NCBI GenBank assembly: GCA_051418055.1
Contig: JBPRGH010000136.1
Location: 1-64,000 of the forward strand
DNA: 64,000 nucleotides
DNA from: JBPRGH01 sp051418055
GTDB taxonomy: Bacteria > Bacteroidota > Bacteroidia > Cytophagales > Cyclobacteriaceae
Reading direction: 5' to 3'
Under the pieces are notes generated by a model that saw nothing but the letters and a program-made list of their open reading frames with translations, ran no database searches and was not told where the DNA came from. Shown here piece after piece: positions 16,898 to 26,620 of the stretch. A program made the translations under genes and the position numbers. Numbering within the stretch: the stretch's first letter is position 1; each line of letters opens with the position of its first letter.

Positions 16898-17239
16898 ATG
16901 GATATCGTTGATTCTTTTAATGAATACCGCAGCAAAATGAATGAAAGCATATTAAATGCTGATAATAAGGTATTAAAGCGTATTTTTAATCTTGACACTA
17001 ATGCTTATGCCGAAGGTGCTGTAGATGTAAAAACAAAAGAAATGCTGGGGCTTGCCTGCTCAATGGTTTTACGATGCGACGATTGTGTACGTTATCATCT
17101 GGAGAAATGCCATGAAATAGGTATCACTAAGGAGCAGGTGTTTGAAGTATTTGCTATCGCGAACCTGATTGGCGGAACAATTGTTATCCCTCATTTAAGG
17201 AGAGCAGTAGAGTTTTGGGAAGCTTTGGAAAGTAAATGA
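16898..17239 (+). CDS. AhpD-like carboxymuconolactone decarboxylase-family protein
   Basis: The 113-residue protein has the AhpD-type active site: a CxxC pair in RCDDCVRYHLEKC with the following histidine, then the helix ITKEQVFEVFAIANLIGG. Such proteins act as thiol-dependent peroxidase-reducing partners or as antioxidant proteins. Its stop overlaps the next start by 4 bp (ATGA), so the two genes are translationally coupled. Confidence 0.85.
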   Translation: MDIVDSFNEYRSKMNESILNADNKVLKRIFNLDTNAYAEGAVDVKTKEMLGLACSMVLRCDDCVRYHLEKCHEIGITKEQVFEVFAIANLIGGTIVIPHLRRAVEFWEALESK

Positions 17240-17598
17240 TTAAAAAAGATTTAGAATTAGAAAAAAACTGGCAGGCTTTACTTAAAGCGCTGGAAAAAAA
17301 TTTAGGCAAAAAACCAAAAGACCTGAATGGCGTCTTATTTTTAATAGGCGTTCAGGAGCTTGGTCGCGGAAAGGCATATTTTTCAAAAGAGGAAAAACAA
17401 GACCTGATGCACATCGGTATCTGCAAAGTATTGAGCTTATCAGGATTTTATGAGCTGGAGGGGCTGGATGAAGATGGCTGGCCACACTGGAAAATGGTAA
17501 AGAAGGTGCCGCACCTGGATCTTCTGGAGCAGGAAAAAGTGCTTAAGATGCATGTAATTGATTATTTTGAAAGCGAAATCGGACTGGCGACAGATTGA
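17236..17598 (+). CDS. Conserved hypothetical protein, coupled to the AhpD-like gene
   Basis: The 120-residue soluble protein contains GVLFLIGVQELGRGKAYFSKEEKQDLMHIGICKVLSLSGFYEL and WPHWKMVKKVPHLDLLEQE. I do not recognise a named domain. The ATGA overlap with the preceding gene suggests a shared function, possibly in redox defence. It has no signal peptide or membrane segment. Confidence 0.75.
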   Translation: MIKKDLELEKNWQALLKALEKNLGKKPKDLNGVLFLIGVQELGRGKAYFSKEEKQDLMHIGICKVLSLSGFYELEGLDEDGWPHWKMVKKVPHLDLLEQEKVLKMHVIDYFESEIGLATD

Positions 17599-17646
17599 AC
17601 ATCATATCCCTTTTTCACGTATTAATGAATGACCGGAGGTAAGGAA

Positions 17647-20600
17647 ATGAGTGGTAACACTATCATAGATGAAAACTTAAATAAGTACAAAAAGAAGTTA
17701 TACAAAAAGCTCCTTTTTAAAGGGCTTGCTTTGTTTCTCTCTTTTGCTGTTGGTGGATTTTTATTATTCACTTTAATGGAATACCATTTATATATGGGCA
17801 CCACGGCAAGAGCGATAATATTTTTTGGTTATCTGCTGATTTTCCTGTTTCTAGCTTATCGCCTGATTATCAGGCACTTACTTATTATGATCATTCGTTC
17901 CTGGCAAATTTCAGATGATGATGCGGCCCGTGACATAGGAGCTTTATATCCGGAAGTTGGCGACAGGCTTCTGAATATGATCCAGCTAAAGAAAGCTTAT
18001 TCCTCTAATTCACTCGCTCAGGCAAGTATTTCTCAGCGGTCAAATTCTTTAAGTCAATACGACTTCACCCGTGTCATAACTTATAAGGATATCAGAAGGC
18101 ATTGGCAATTGGCATTTGTTATTCTTTTTGCCTTAGCTGCCATCTGGATATTAAACCCCGGCGTCATTGTAAATAGCTCTGAACGAATTGCTAAATTCAA
18201 TCAATCCTTTGCCCCGGCAGCTCCTTTTTCTTTTGAAGGTGTTGACAACGAGCTTGTTGCTTTTAAGAATGAGGACTTTACTATCGCTGTAAAAGTTGAT
18301 GGTGAGGCGGTTCCCGAACATGTATATCTTGAAACCTCCAGTCGCCGCATCAAAATGAGCGGAATAGATAAGAATACATTTTCACATACATTTCAGAAAA
18401 TACAACAGAATGTAAAATTTCAATTTGAAGCTGCAGGATTTAAAAGCAGCACTTATACCATAAAAGTTGTAAGCCGTCCACAGCTGGGAGATTTTAATGT
18501 TGTTTTTGAATACCCTTCATATTTAAACAGAACGAATGACCGGCTGGAGAACACCGGAAATCTCCAGGTACCAGAGGGAACTAAGGTAACATGGCAGATG
18601 CAGCCTCGAAATGCTGGCTCCATTTCCTTCTTATATTATAAAGATAGCACTCTGCTGAATAAAGATCCTGATAATTCAAGCTATGCTTCTTTTACTAAAG
18701 TTTTAAATGAAAGTTCAGATTACGAGGTTCGCCTAAAGAATGCGTACAGCGAAAACAAAGAAAAAATAATATATCGTGCCGATGTTATTCCTGACCAATA
18801 TCCACAGATAAACCTAAACCTTTATCAGGATACTGTTCTCTACAGCTTTATTATGATGAGCGGAAACTTAAATGATGACTATGGCCTCACACGACTAAAC
18901 CTTTTTTACAGGAATAAATCCAATACTGATAAAAATTTCAGCAGTGTTTCAATTCCTATTGCCAGGAGCCAGAATTCCCAGAGCTTTAATTACAACTGGA
19001 TGCTTGACACTATGGACCTTCAAAAGGGCCAGGAGATAGAGTATTTTCTTCAGGTATGGGATAATGATGGTGTAAACGGAGCTAAGGCATCCAAAACAGG
19101 TACATATATATTCAAGATACCCACAAAAAACGAAATAAAAGATCAATTAGATAAAACTACAGAACAGACTGAGAATCAAATAGATGAGACACTTCAGGAC
19201 GCAAAGGAATTAACCAAAGCCCTTGAAGATATTACTGAAAAACTTAAGGGCAAGAAGGAAATGAACTGGCAGGAAAAGCAGCAGATGGAGGAGCTTCTAA
19301 AAAAGAAGGAAGAGCTGAATAAGGCGCTTGAGGAAATGAAGAAGAAATATCAGAACCAGGAAATGCGCCGTGAGAAATTCAACCAACAGAGTGAAAAGAT
19401 AAAAGAAAAGGTTGAGCAGCTGCAAAAAATGATGGATGAATTGCTGGATGAGGAGACCAGGAAACTGTATGAAGAGCTTAAAAAGTTACTGGAAGAGCAG
19501 CAGGATGTAAACCAGATGCAGGAGCTGCTAAATAAGATGCAGCACAAGGAGAAAAATCTGGAGAAAGAGCTTGAAAGAACAATGGAGCTGTTTAAGCGCC
19601 TGAAATTTGATCATAAACTTGAGGAAACGGTGAAGGAGCTTGATGAGCTGGCGAAGGAACAAAAGGAGCTTTCTGAAAAATCTACTGAAAAAAACCAAAG
19701 CTCAGAAGAGCTGAGTGAAGAGCAGAAAAAGATTCAGGAGGATTTTGAGGAGACGAAGGAATCAGTAAAAGAAATGGAGGAGCTGAACCAACAAATGGAA
19801 AACCCCGAATCATTACCTGAAGACCTCAAAGAGCAGCAGGAGAGTATTGAAGAAAAAATGCAGGAAGCTCAGGAAGAGCTACAAAAAAATAAACCTAAAA
19901 AGGCGGGAGAACAGCAGAAAAAAGCTGCTGAAGAAATGCAAGAGATGAAAGATAAGCTCTCACAGATGCAGGGCAACATGGAGATGGAAATGATGATGGA
20001 AAACCTAAATGATCTTCGCCATATTGTACACAACTTGCTTAAGCTATCATTTGACCAGGAAAAGTTAATGAAGGAATTTAATCATGTACAGCAAAGTGAC
20101 CCTCGTTTTGTGACTCTTGCCCAGGAGCAGTTAAAAATAAAAGATGATTCCAAAATCGTAAAAGATAGTCTTCATTCCCTGGCAAATCGTGTTTTTCAGA
20201 TACAATCTTTTGTAACGCGTGAACTCAGCGATATGGATTACCATCTGGAAAGAACTACTGATGCTATTAAGGAGAGGAAAAAACCTATTGCTGTTTCTGA
20301 GCAACAGTTTACCATGACCTCAATGAATAATCTTGCGCTATTATTAGATGATGTAATGCAACAAATGCAGAATGCGTTGGCCGAAGCAATGGGTAAACCT
20401 AAGCCTGGAAATAAAAAATCCGACTCTCCTTCATTAGGAGAGTTGCAGCAGCAATTAAACAATAAAATTGAGGATCTTAAAAAAAGTGGCAAATCGGGGC
20501 GTCCCCTTTCTGAAGAATTGGCGAAATTAGCTGCCGAACAGGAGCGTATACGGAAAGCATTACAGGAAATGATGGAGAAACACGGGCAGGATGAAGGTAA

Positions 20601-20943
20601 AAGCGGAAGAAAGCCCGGTAACGGAATTCCTGAGAAAATGGAAGAAACAGAAATGGATCTTGTAAATAAACAAATTACGAGTGAAACCATTAGAAGACAA
20701 CGGGAAATCTTAACCCGCTTATTAGAGGCTGAAGAGTCATTACGCGAAAGAGAGCTTGATGAAGAAAGGAAAGGGGAGAGCGCCAATCCTGCTGAGCGTG
20801 AACTTCCGCCTTCATTTGAAGAGTATTTTAAACAAAAAAGACAAGAAATTGAGCTGCTTAAGACTATTCCTCCGAAATTATTTCCGTATTATCGCAAAGA
20901 AGTAAATGAATATTTCAAAAGACTGGGAGAACAGGCTAATTAA
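17647..20943 (+). CDS. DUF4175 family membrane protein with long coiled coil
   Basis: The protein has about 1098 residues. Two transmembrane segments lie near the N-terminus and a third near residue 155, followed by an Ig-like extracytoplasmic part. A glutamate/lysine-rich coiled coil follows (about 490-760), and then a helical tail. The start is set by a strong Shine-Dalgarno sequence GGAGGTAAGG at 17635-17644, which sits 2 bp before ATG 17647; an in-frame ATG at 17629 lacks one. DUF4175 function is unknown. It is followed closely by an RsbW-like ATPase and ybeY, probably in one operon. Confidence 0.85.
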   Translation: MSGNTIIDENLNKYKKKLYKKLLFKGLALFLSFAVGGFLLFTLMEYHLYMGTTARAIIFFGYLLIFLFLAYRLIIRHLLIMIIRSWQISDDDAARDIGALYPEVGDRLLNMIQLKKAYSSNSLAQASISQRSNSLSQYDFTRVITYKDIRRHWQLAFVILFALAAIWILNPGVIVNSSERIAKFNQSFAPAAPFSFEGVDNELVAFKNEDFTIAVKVDGEAVPEHVYLETSSRRIKMSGIDKNTFSHTFQKIQQNVKFQFEAAGFKSSTYTIKVVSRPQLGDFNVVFEYPSYLNRTNDRLENTGNLQVPEGTKVTWQMQPRNAGSISFLYYKDSTLLNKDPDNSSYASFTKVLNESSDYEVRLKNAYSENKEKIIYRADVIPDQYPQINLNLYQDTVLYSFIMMSGNLNDDYGLTRLNLFYRNKSNTDKNFSSVSIPIARSQNSQSFNYNWMLDTMDLQKGQEIEYFLQVWDNDGVNGAKASKTGTYIFKIPTKNEIKDQLDKTTEQTENQIDETLQDAKELTKALEDITEKLKGKKEMNWQEKQQMEELLKKKEELNKALEEMKKKYQNQEMRREKFNQQSEKIKEKVEQLQKMMDELLDEETRKLYEELKKLLEEQQDVNQMQELLNKMQHKEKNLEKELERTMELFKRLKFDHKLEETVKELDELAKEQKELSEKSTEKNQSSEELSEEQKKIQEDFEETKESVKEMEELNQQMENPESLPEDLKEQQESIEEKMQEAQEELQKNKPKKAGEQQKKAAEEMQEMKDKLSQMQGNMEMEMMMENLNDLRHIVHNLLKLSFDQEKLMKEFNHVQQSDPRFVTLAQEQLKIKDDSKIVKDSLHSLANRVFQIQSFVTRELSDMDYHLERTTDAIKERKKPIAVSEQQFTMTSMNNLALLLDDVMQQMQNALAEAMGKPKPGNKKSDSPSLGELQQQLNNKIEDLKKSGKSGRPLSEELAKLAAEQERIRKALQEMMEKHGQDEGKSGRKPGNGIPEKMEETEMDLVNKQITSETIRRQREILTRLLEAEESLRERELDEERKGESANPAERELPPSFEEYFKQKRQEIELLKTIPPKLFPYYRKEVNEYFKRLGEQAN

Positions 20944-20947
20944 CCCT

Positions 20948-21349
20948 ATGGACACAATCAAAATAGAGATTCCTTCACTTGCGGAAAATATCCGCATGAT
21001 AGAGAGTTTTATTGACAATGCAAAAGAAAAGTTTGAGCTCGAGGATGATATCTATGGGAATATTATGATTGCCGTCACCGAAGCTGTTAACAATGCTATC
21101 AAACACGGAAACAAAAGTGATAAAGAAAAAAACGTTTTTCTAACACTTATGATTGAGCAGCATATGTTGCGTTTTGTAATAAAAGATCAGGGAGAAGGGT
21201 TTGACTATGAAAATCTTCCAGACCCAACTGCTCCGGAAAACTTATCTAAACCTGGTGGCCGTGGCATATTTCTAATGAAACATCTTAGCGATGAGGTAAG
21301 CTTTAAGGATAAAGGTAGTATCGTAGAGTTAAACTTTTACATTAATTAA
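20948..21349 (+). CDS. Anti-sigma regulatory factor-type ATPase (RsbW-like)
   Basis: The 133-residue protein has the GHKL ATP-binding boxes of serine-protein-kinase anti-sigma factors: N box VTEAVNNAIKHGN, G1 box VIKDQGEGFDYENLPDP and G2 box GGRGIFLMKHLSDEV. It should phosphorylate an anti-anti-sigma partner or bind a sigma factor. I start at the ATG at 20948, 4 bp after the DUF4175 stop; the longer reading overlaps that gene. The stop overlaps the ybeY start by one base (TAATG). Confidence 0.88.
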   Translation: MDTIKIEIPSLAENIRMIESFIDNAKEKFELEDDIYGNIMIAVTEAVNNAIKHGNKSDKEKNVFLTLMIEQHMLRFVIKDQGEGFDYENLPDPTAPENLSKPGGRGIFLMKHLSDEVSFKDKGSIVELNFYIN

Positions 21350-21768
21350 TGGCTGTTAATTTTTTTATAGAAACAGCCAATTTTCGCCTGACACATAGAA
21401 CAAGGCTTAAGAACTGGATCAAAAAAGTAATCGCAGAGCACAAATATTCTCCTGGTGATATCAATTACATCTTTGCTGACGATGAATATTTGCTAAAAAT
21501 CAATCAACAATACCTCAACCATGATTACTATACCGATATTATTACCTTTGATCAGTCCGAAGAAGAAAATACTATTTCCGGGGACATCTACCTGAGCGTG
21601 GAAAGGATCAGGGAGAACTCCTTTCAACAGAAGGCTGATTTTGTTGAAGAATTGAAGAGGGTAATGGTCCACGGAATTCTTCATCTTTTGGGCTATAACG
21701 ATCAGACTCCTGAAGAAAAAGAAGGTATGCGTAAAAAAGAAGAAGCTTGTATATCTTTGTACCAGTAG
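21349..21768 (+). CDS. ybeY: Endoribonuclease YbeY
   Basis: The 139-residue protein carries the zinc-binding signature HGILHLLGYNDQ and the upstream ITFDQSEEENTISGDIYLS typical of YbeY, which matures 16S rRNA 3' ends and takes part in ribosome quality control. It overlaps the RsbW-like gene by one base and ends about 5 bp before the first parS-type site. Its length and order are typical. Confidence 0.95.
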   Translation: MAVNFFIETANFRLTHRTRLKNWIKKVIAEHKYSPGDINYIFADDEYLLKINQQYLNHDYYTDIITFDQSEEENTISGDIYLSVERIRENSFQQKADFVEELKRVMVHGILHLLGYNDQTPEEKEGMRKKEEACISLYQ

Positions 21769-21772
21769 CAAG

Positions 21773-21788
21773 TGTTCCACGTGGAACA
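21773..21788. other. parS-type ParB-binding site 1
   Basis: The 16-bp sequence TGTTCCACGTGGAACA is a perfect palindrome and a known form of the chromosomal parS site, bound by ParB. It lies directly after the ybeY stop codon. It starts a 22-bp direct repeat with site 2. Confidence 0.88.
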
Positions 21789-21790
21789 TT

Positions 21791-21819
21791 TTGCGTTTAG
21801 ATTATTATTTCTAAACAGG
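21791..21819. other. Spacer with a small inverted repeat between the parS sites
   Basis: GTTTAG (21795-21800) and CTAAAC (21811-21816) form a 6-bp inverted repeat around an AT-rich loop, symmetrically between the two parS palindromes. Confidence 0.45.
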
Positions 21820-21835
21820 TGTTCCACGTGGAACA
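21820..21835. other. parS-type ParB-binding site 2
   Basis: A second exact copy of the 16-bp palindrome, 47 bp from the first centre to centre. The identity extends 6 bp further (ATTTTGC in both copies). It ends 47 bp before the mnmG start codon. Confidence 0.88.
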
Positions 21836-21845
21836 TTTTGCTAAA

Positions 21846-21853
21846 TACATTTG
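21846..21853 (+). promoter_or_regulatory. Candidate -7 element for mnmG
   Basis: TACATTTG matches the Bacteroidota -7 consensus TAnnTTTG. No TTG stands 19-20 bp upstream; that position falls inside parS site 2, so ParB binding could affect transcription. Only half of the promoter signature is present. Confidence 0.4.
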
Positions 21854-21882
21854 TACTTATTATCTGAAACCAGATTAAATAT

Positions 21883-23742
21883 ATGTTTCCTGAATACGAT
21901 GTAATAGTAGTAGGCGCCGGCCATGCCGGTTGTGAAGCCGCATCTGCCGCGGCTAAAATGGGGTCGAAGGTCCTGCTTGCCACTATGAATATGAACACAA
22001 TAGCTCAAATGTCATGTAATCCTGCTATGGGGGGTGTGGCCAAAGGACAAATTATTCGAGAAATTGATGCTCTTGGGGGGATGTCAGGGATAATCACTGA
22101 CAAATCCATGATCCAGTTTCGAATGCTTAACAGGTCTAAAGGCCCTGCAATGTGGAGTCCCCGTTCTCAAAATGATCGTATGCGATTTGCAGAAGAGTGG
22201 CGCCTGGCACTGGAGCATAATCCAAATGTGGATTTTTGGCAGGAAATGGTTACGGGAATTACTGTAAAAGATGGCAGAGCAGTAGGCGTAAAAACATCCC
22301 TGGGGCTTGAGGTAAAGGGAAAGTCAGTAATTCTCACTAACGGGACCTTCCTAAATGGCCTAATCCATATTGGGGAAAAGAATTTTGGTGGTGGAAGAAC
22401 AGGGGAGAGGGCAGCAAAAGGAATAACCGAGCAGCTTGAGTCCCTAGGATTTGAATCTGGCAGAATGAAAACAGGTACCCCGCCAAGAGTGGATGGCCGT
22501 TCTTTGGATTATTCCAGAATGGAAGAGCAACCTGGTGATGAGCAGCCGGGAAAGTTCTCTTTCAAAGATACCCCTGTTCTAAAACAACAAAGAAGTTGCT
22601 ATATAACCTATACAAACAATAAAGTCCATGAAATATTGGGAACAGGTTTTGAACGTTCTCCAATGTTTGCAGGAAGGATAAAAGGGTTAGGGCCAAGATA
22701 TTGTCCTTCAATAGAAGATAAGATCCATCGTTTTGCTGAAAGAGAGCGCCATCAGATCTTTGTGGAGCCAGAAGGATGGAATACGGTTGAAATATACGTT
22801 AATGGCTTCTCTACTTCTCTGCCTGAAGATGTTCAATATAAAGCACTTAAAGAAATTCCCGGATTTGAAAATGTAAAGATGTTCAGGCCCGGCTATGCTA
22901 TTGAATATGACTTTTTTCCTCCTACACAGTTAAATCTTACACTTGAAACAAAGCTGGTAGAGAATTTATATTTTGCTGGCCAAATAAATGGTACAACAGG
23001 TTATGAAGAAGCTGCCTGTCAGGGACTTATAGCAGGAATAAATGCACATAATAAGATAAATGAGAAGGAAAAATTTATCCTAAAAAGATCCCAGGCTTAT
23101 ATAGGAGTACTTATAGATGACCTCATCAATAAAGGCACGGAAGAGCCTTACCGTATGTTTACTTCAAGAGCGGAATTCAGGATTTTGCTTCGTCAGGATA
23201 ATGCAGATCTGAGATTAACGCAAATTGGACATGCTTTAGGTCTAGCTGATGATGAAAGATTAAATGATCTCTTGGATAAAAAGAATGCTATTAATGAGGT
23301 TCTTGAAAAGCTTAATAAAATAAAGGTAGAACCAGTTGAGGCTAATGGCCATCTTGAGGATTATAATACAGCAGTAATAAAGGAAAAAGTAACAGCTACC
23401 GCATTGTTAAAAAGGCCTCAGCTATCAATAGATAAAATTTTAGATTTAAATGCTGATCTGGCAGAGCTGGCAAAATATCCACAGGAAATTCTGGAGCAGG
23501 CAGAAATACAGATAAAATACGCTAGCTATATAGATAAGGAGTTCGAACTGGTTAAAAAGATGGAAAGCCTTGAAAATTATGCCATCAAAGGTGATTTTGA
23601 TTACGACAGAGTAAAAGCGCTTTCTGCAGAAGGCAGGGAAAAGCTGAAAAAGATTCAACCGGCAACGTTAGGGCAGGCTTCACGTATCTCAGGAGTTTCT
23701 CCAGCGGATATTTCAATTCTTATGGTGTACTTTGGTAAATAA
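21883..23742 (+). CDS. mnmG: tRNA uridine-5-carboxymethylaminomethyl synthase subunit MnmG
   Basis: The 619-residue protein has the FAD dinucleotide motif [12 protein letters not shown] at the N-terminus, the MnmG signatures [23 protein letters not shown] and [16 protein letters not shown], and the C-terminal helical domain ending in [18 protein letters not shown]. With MnmE it modifies U34 of several tRNAs. The length is typical. mnmG (gidA) is often close to the replication origin, which fits the parS sites upstream. A methyltransferase gene follows 4 bp later. Confidence 0.97.
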   Translation: MFPEYDVIVVGAGHAGCEAASAAAKMGSKVLLATMNMNTIAQMSCNPAMGGVAKGQIIREIDALGGMSGIITDKSMIQFRMLNRSKGPAMWSPRSQNDRMRFAEEWRLALEHNPNVDFWQEMVTGITVKDGRAVGVKTSLGLEVKGKSVILTNGTFLNGLIHIGEKNFGGGRTGERAAKGITEQLESLGFESGRMKTGTPPRVDGRSLDYSRMEEQPGDEQPGKFSFKDTPVLKQQRSCYITYTNNKVHEILGTGFERSPMFAGRIKGLGPRYCPSIEDKIHRFAERERHQIFVEPEGWNTVEIYVNGFSTSLPEDVQYKALKEIPGFENVKMFRPGYAIEYDFFPPTQLNLTLETKLVENLYFAGQINGTTGYEEAACQGLIAGINAHNKINEKEKFILKRSQAYIGVLIDDLINKGTEEPYRMFTSRAEFRILLRQDNADLRLTQIGHALGLADDERLNDLLDKKNAINEVLEKLNKIKVEPVEANGHLEDYNTAVIKEKVTATALLKRPQLSIDKILDLNADLAELAKYPQEILEQAEIQIKYASYIDKEFELVKKMESLENYAIKGDFDYDRVKALSAEGREKLKKIQPATLGQASRISGVSPADISILMVYFGK

Positions 23743-23746
23743 GATA

Positions 23747-24628
23747 ATGAACGAAATCTATACAAACTGCCCGCTCTGTAAAAGCGGGCTTTTTCATGAT
23801 AAATTTGAAGTAAAAGATTTTTCTGTCTCCAAAGAAATATTTACCATTTGTGAATGTGAGAACTGTAAACTTTTATTTACGAATCCTTATCCTTCAGCGG
23901 AATCTATAGGGCCATATTATAAATCAGAAGAATATATATCTCATACTAATAAGGCAAATACCTTAGTTAACATTTTATATAAGAAAGTACGGAATTTTAC
24001 CTTACAGAAAAAGATACGACTTGTAAAGAATTTAAATGGTACCAGTTTATTGGATGTGGGATGTGGAACAGGTCATTTTCTTTATGAGTCATATAAACAG
24101 GGTCTTCAGGTTTCCGGCGTAGAAACAGACAAGCAGGCACGATTAAACATCCCCGGCGAAATAAAGGACAAGGTATATTCTTCAATTTCTAAAATTCCGG
24201 TAAATAAAAAAGTCGACGTTATAACCTTATGGCATGTACTGGAACATCTCCATAATCTGCAAGACTCATTTAAAGAGCTTAATAATCATTTAGAGAGAAA
24301 AGGATTTTTTATTATTGCTGTACCCAATCCTTCTAGTTATGATGCAAAGCATTACAGGAATAAATGGGCTGCATGGGATACACCACGACATCTCTATCAT
24401 TTCAGGCCAGAACAGGTAAAATTACTTTTTGAACAACATAACATATTGCTAATCAATATTTTACCCATGAAATTTGATTCTTATTATGTATCTATGCTCA
24501 GTGAAAAGTATAAAGGGAAAAATATTTTAAACCAAATGATCTTTGGCATGATCTATGGTTTTTTATCCAATTTTAAAGCTTCAAAAGAAGAGTACTCCAG
24601 TTTAATTTATATCGGACAAAAAAAATGA
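23747..24628 (+). CDS. Class I SAM-dependent methyltransferase with N-terminal zinc ribbon
   Basis: The 293-residue protein starts with two CxxC pairs (CPLCKSG and CECENCKLLF). Then come the SAM-binding motif LLDVGCGTGHFLYE and the post-II motif LWHVLEHLHN. The C-terminal part includes WAAWDTPRHLYHF, seen in methyltransferases acting on sugars or lipids. The substrate is unknown. The start at 23747 is chosen because an upstream frame overlaps mnmG. It overlaps the next gene by 4 bp (ATGA). Confidence 0.87.
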   Translation: MNEIYTNCPLCKSGLFHDKFEVKDFSVSKEIFTICECENCKLLFTNPYPSAESIGPYYKSEEYISHTNKANTLVNILYKKVRNFTLQKKIRLVKNLNGTSLLDVGCGTGHFLYESYKQGLQVSGVETDKQARLNIPGEIKDKVYSSISKIPVNKKVDVITLWHVLEHLHNLQDSFKELNNHLERKGFFIIAVPNPSSYDAKHYRNKWAAWDTPRHLYHFRPEQVKLLFEQHNILLINILPMKFDSYYVSMLSEKYKGKNILNQMIFGMIYGFLSNFKASKEEYSSLIYIGQKK

Positions 24629-26280
24629 TAATGCGATTGTTGACTTCCCTAATAATATTGGGGATAATTTATTCATGTGCTAATCAAACTTCCCCTACCG
24701 GAGGCCCTAAAGATGAAACTCCCCCTGTACTGATGGAGAGTATACCGATGGACCAGGCAATAAATTTTAAGGGTAATGAAATAATACTAACCTTTGACGA
24801 ACATATTAGATTAGATAATCCAAACCAGCAAATAATTATTACCCCTCGCCTGGATCAGGATATTACTTATAATACAAGAAGAAATAAGCTAGTTATAAAC
24901 TTTTCTAAGCCACTTGCTGATAATACAACCTATAGTTTTAATTTTAGAGAATCAATTAAAGATATAACTGAAGGAAATGTAGCAGATTTTGATTATGCTT
25001 TTAGTACAGGACCTTATCTCGATTCTTTAAACCTGACCGGAAATGTAAAAAATATTCTTAAGAACAATTTTTTAGAAGGAGCAACAGTTGGGTTACAGTT
25101 ACCAACCGACACAGCAGCGTATTTTTCTTTTCCACCATTTTATTTTACTCAAACTGATAAATCAGGAAATTTCTCGTTTAAAAATTTAAAACAGGCCAAC
25201 TATAAGCTTTATGCATTTAATGATAGAAATAAAGATCTCATAGTTCAACCCTCACTTGAGCAACATGGCTTTATTAAAGACCTTGTTAACCTTACTCACG
25301 ATACTACTGGATTTGAAATCCCTGCTGTTAACATAAATCTTGATACCTTGAAAATCATTTCAGCAAGGCAAGCCGGTAAATATTATAATATAAACTTCAA
25401 TAAACCCCTTATAGAATATAATGTAACTCCGACAACCAGAGCATTACCATATATCTTAGGGGATGACAAAAAAACGTTAACATTTTTTAACATTGACCAA
25501 TTGGCAGGGCCTGTAAATTTTAATGTGATGGCTGAAGATTCTGTCCATTATACTATTAATGAGCAAGTATCAATTGAATATACAGAGACCCCAAGAGGAC
25601 CAATAGAATTTAAATCCAATTTGTCAGCTGTTAATATTGTTAAATCCAATCCGGTAATTAATACCTCAATATCCTTTAATAAACCTATCACAGCTGTTAA
25701 TTATGACAGTATCTTTTATTTACATGATTCAGCTACTGTTTTTAATATAAATAAAGAAAACCTTACCTGGGATTCATCCCGAAGTTTGTTGAAGGTAGAG
25801 TATAATTTACCGAAGCAGATATTTTCAACAGAACAGCCTGTATCTAATGTTAAACCAAAATTATATTTTGGAAAAAATGCCTTTATCAGCGTGGAACAGG
25901 ATTCAAGTGCTAAAATAGAAACTACTCCTAAATTTTATGAAGAAAATCAACTAGGGACAATACTTGTCACTGCTGGTTCCGATTATGAAAATTTTATAGT
26001 AGAGCTTCTTGATAAGAACTATAATATTATTGAACGACGTTATAATGAAACAGATATTCGTTTTAGAAACCTATTGCCCCAGGATTACTTTTTAAGGATA
26101 ATTGGAGATCGTAACAATAATGAATTTTGGGATGCAGGAAATATATATCTTAATGTAATTCCAGAGCCAATAGAGTATTATATTAATATGAATGGGAAAT
26201 CCACTATTCCATTAAGGGCCAATTTTGAAATTGGACCGCATGAGTTATACCTATTTGATGTGGAAAACCGCGTGGACTAA
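24625..26280 (+). CDS. Lipoprotein with bacterial Ig-like (SbsA/Big_5-type) domain
   Basis: The 551-residue protein has a lipoprotein signal ending in IIYSC, followed by the family start SPTGGPKDETPPVL. The next domain (NEIILTFDEHIRLDNP ... NKLVINFSKPLADNTTYSFNF) is the Ig-like Big_5 domain common in Bacteroidota surface lipoproteins. The remaining C-terminal part repeats beta-rich units. It probably sits at the outer membrane; its role is unknown. The gene overlaps the methyltransferase by 4 bp and ends at the origin-like spacer. Confidence 0.85.
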   Translation: MIMRLLTSLIILGIIYSCANQTSPTGGPKDETPPVLMESIPMDQAINFKGNEIILTFDEHIRLDNPNQQIIITPRLDQDITYNTRRNKLVINFSKPLADNTTYSFNFRESIKDITEGNVADFDYAFSTGPYLDSLNLTGNVKNILKNNFLEGATVGLQLPTDTAAYFSFPPFYFTQTDKSGNFSFKNLKQANYKLYAFNDRNKDLIVQPSLEQHGFIKDLVNLTHDTTGFEIPAVNINLDTLKIISARQAGKYYNINFNKPLIEYNVTPTTRALPYILGDDKKTLTFFNIDQLAGPVNFNVMAEDSVHYTINEQVSIEYTETPRGPIEFKSNLSAVNIVKSNPVINTSISFNKPITAVNYDSIFYLHDSATVFNINKENLTWDSSRSLLKVEYNLPKQIFSTEQPVSNVKPKLYFGKNAFISVEQDSSAKIETTPKFYEENQLGTILVTAGSDYENFIVELLDKNYNIIERRYNETDIRFRNLLPQDYFLRIIGDRNNNEFWDAGNIYLNVIPEPIEYYINMNGKSTIPLRANFEIGPHELYLFDVENRVD

Positions 26281-26620
26281 TGTGGGTAAGTGGGAGTTAT
26301 GGGTAGATAAACTAAGATTCAGTAATCTAACGTTAATAAGTGAAAGTTAGCAGTACCTATATAACGAAAGTTATGAACACACCTGGTAAAAAAATGTTTT
26401 ATCCACAAATTAAAAACTAACTGTTGATAAATAGGTATATATCTGATTTACAAATATTTAACATGAAAATAAATTGTGGATAAATTCTTATTTATGCTTC
26501 CTTTGTAAACAATTTAAAAGAACAAATGAAAGATAAATTATTTATCCACGTATCCACAAGCTAATAACTAATAACAACTTATTTAATAAATATATAGTTA
26601 TATATTAGGAGGAAGTATAA
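26281..26620. other. Candidate chromosomal replication origin (oriC)
   Basis: This AT-rich 340-bp spacer has DnaA boxes: two perfect TTATCCACA (26399-26407 plus; 26475-26483 minus) and near matches differing at one base (26281-26289 minus TTACCCACA, 26371-26379 TTATGAACA, 26422-26430 minus TTATCAACA, 26542-26550 TTATCCACG, 26550-26558 GTATCCACA). A 7-bp direct repeat CTAATAA (26561-26574) and a nearly pure A/T segment (26575-26606) follow, a suitable unwinding region. The parS-mnmG region is about 4.5 kb away. No dnaA gene is in the window. Confidence 0.75.

Noticed and set aside
20238..20786. 182-codon minus-strand frame inside the DUF4175 gene
   Set aside because: It is a serine-rich antisense reading of the coiled-coil coding sequence with no features of its own.
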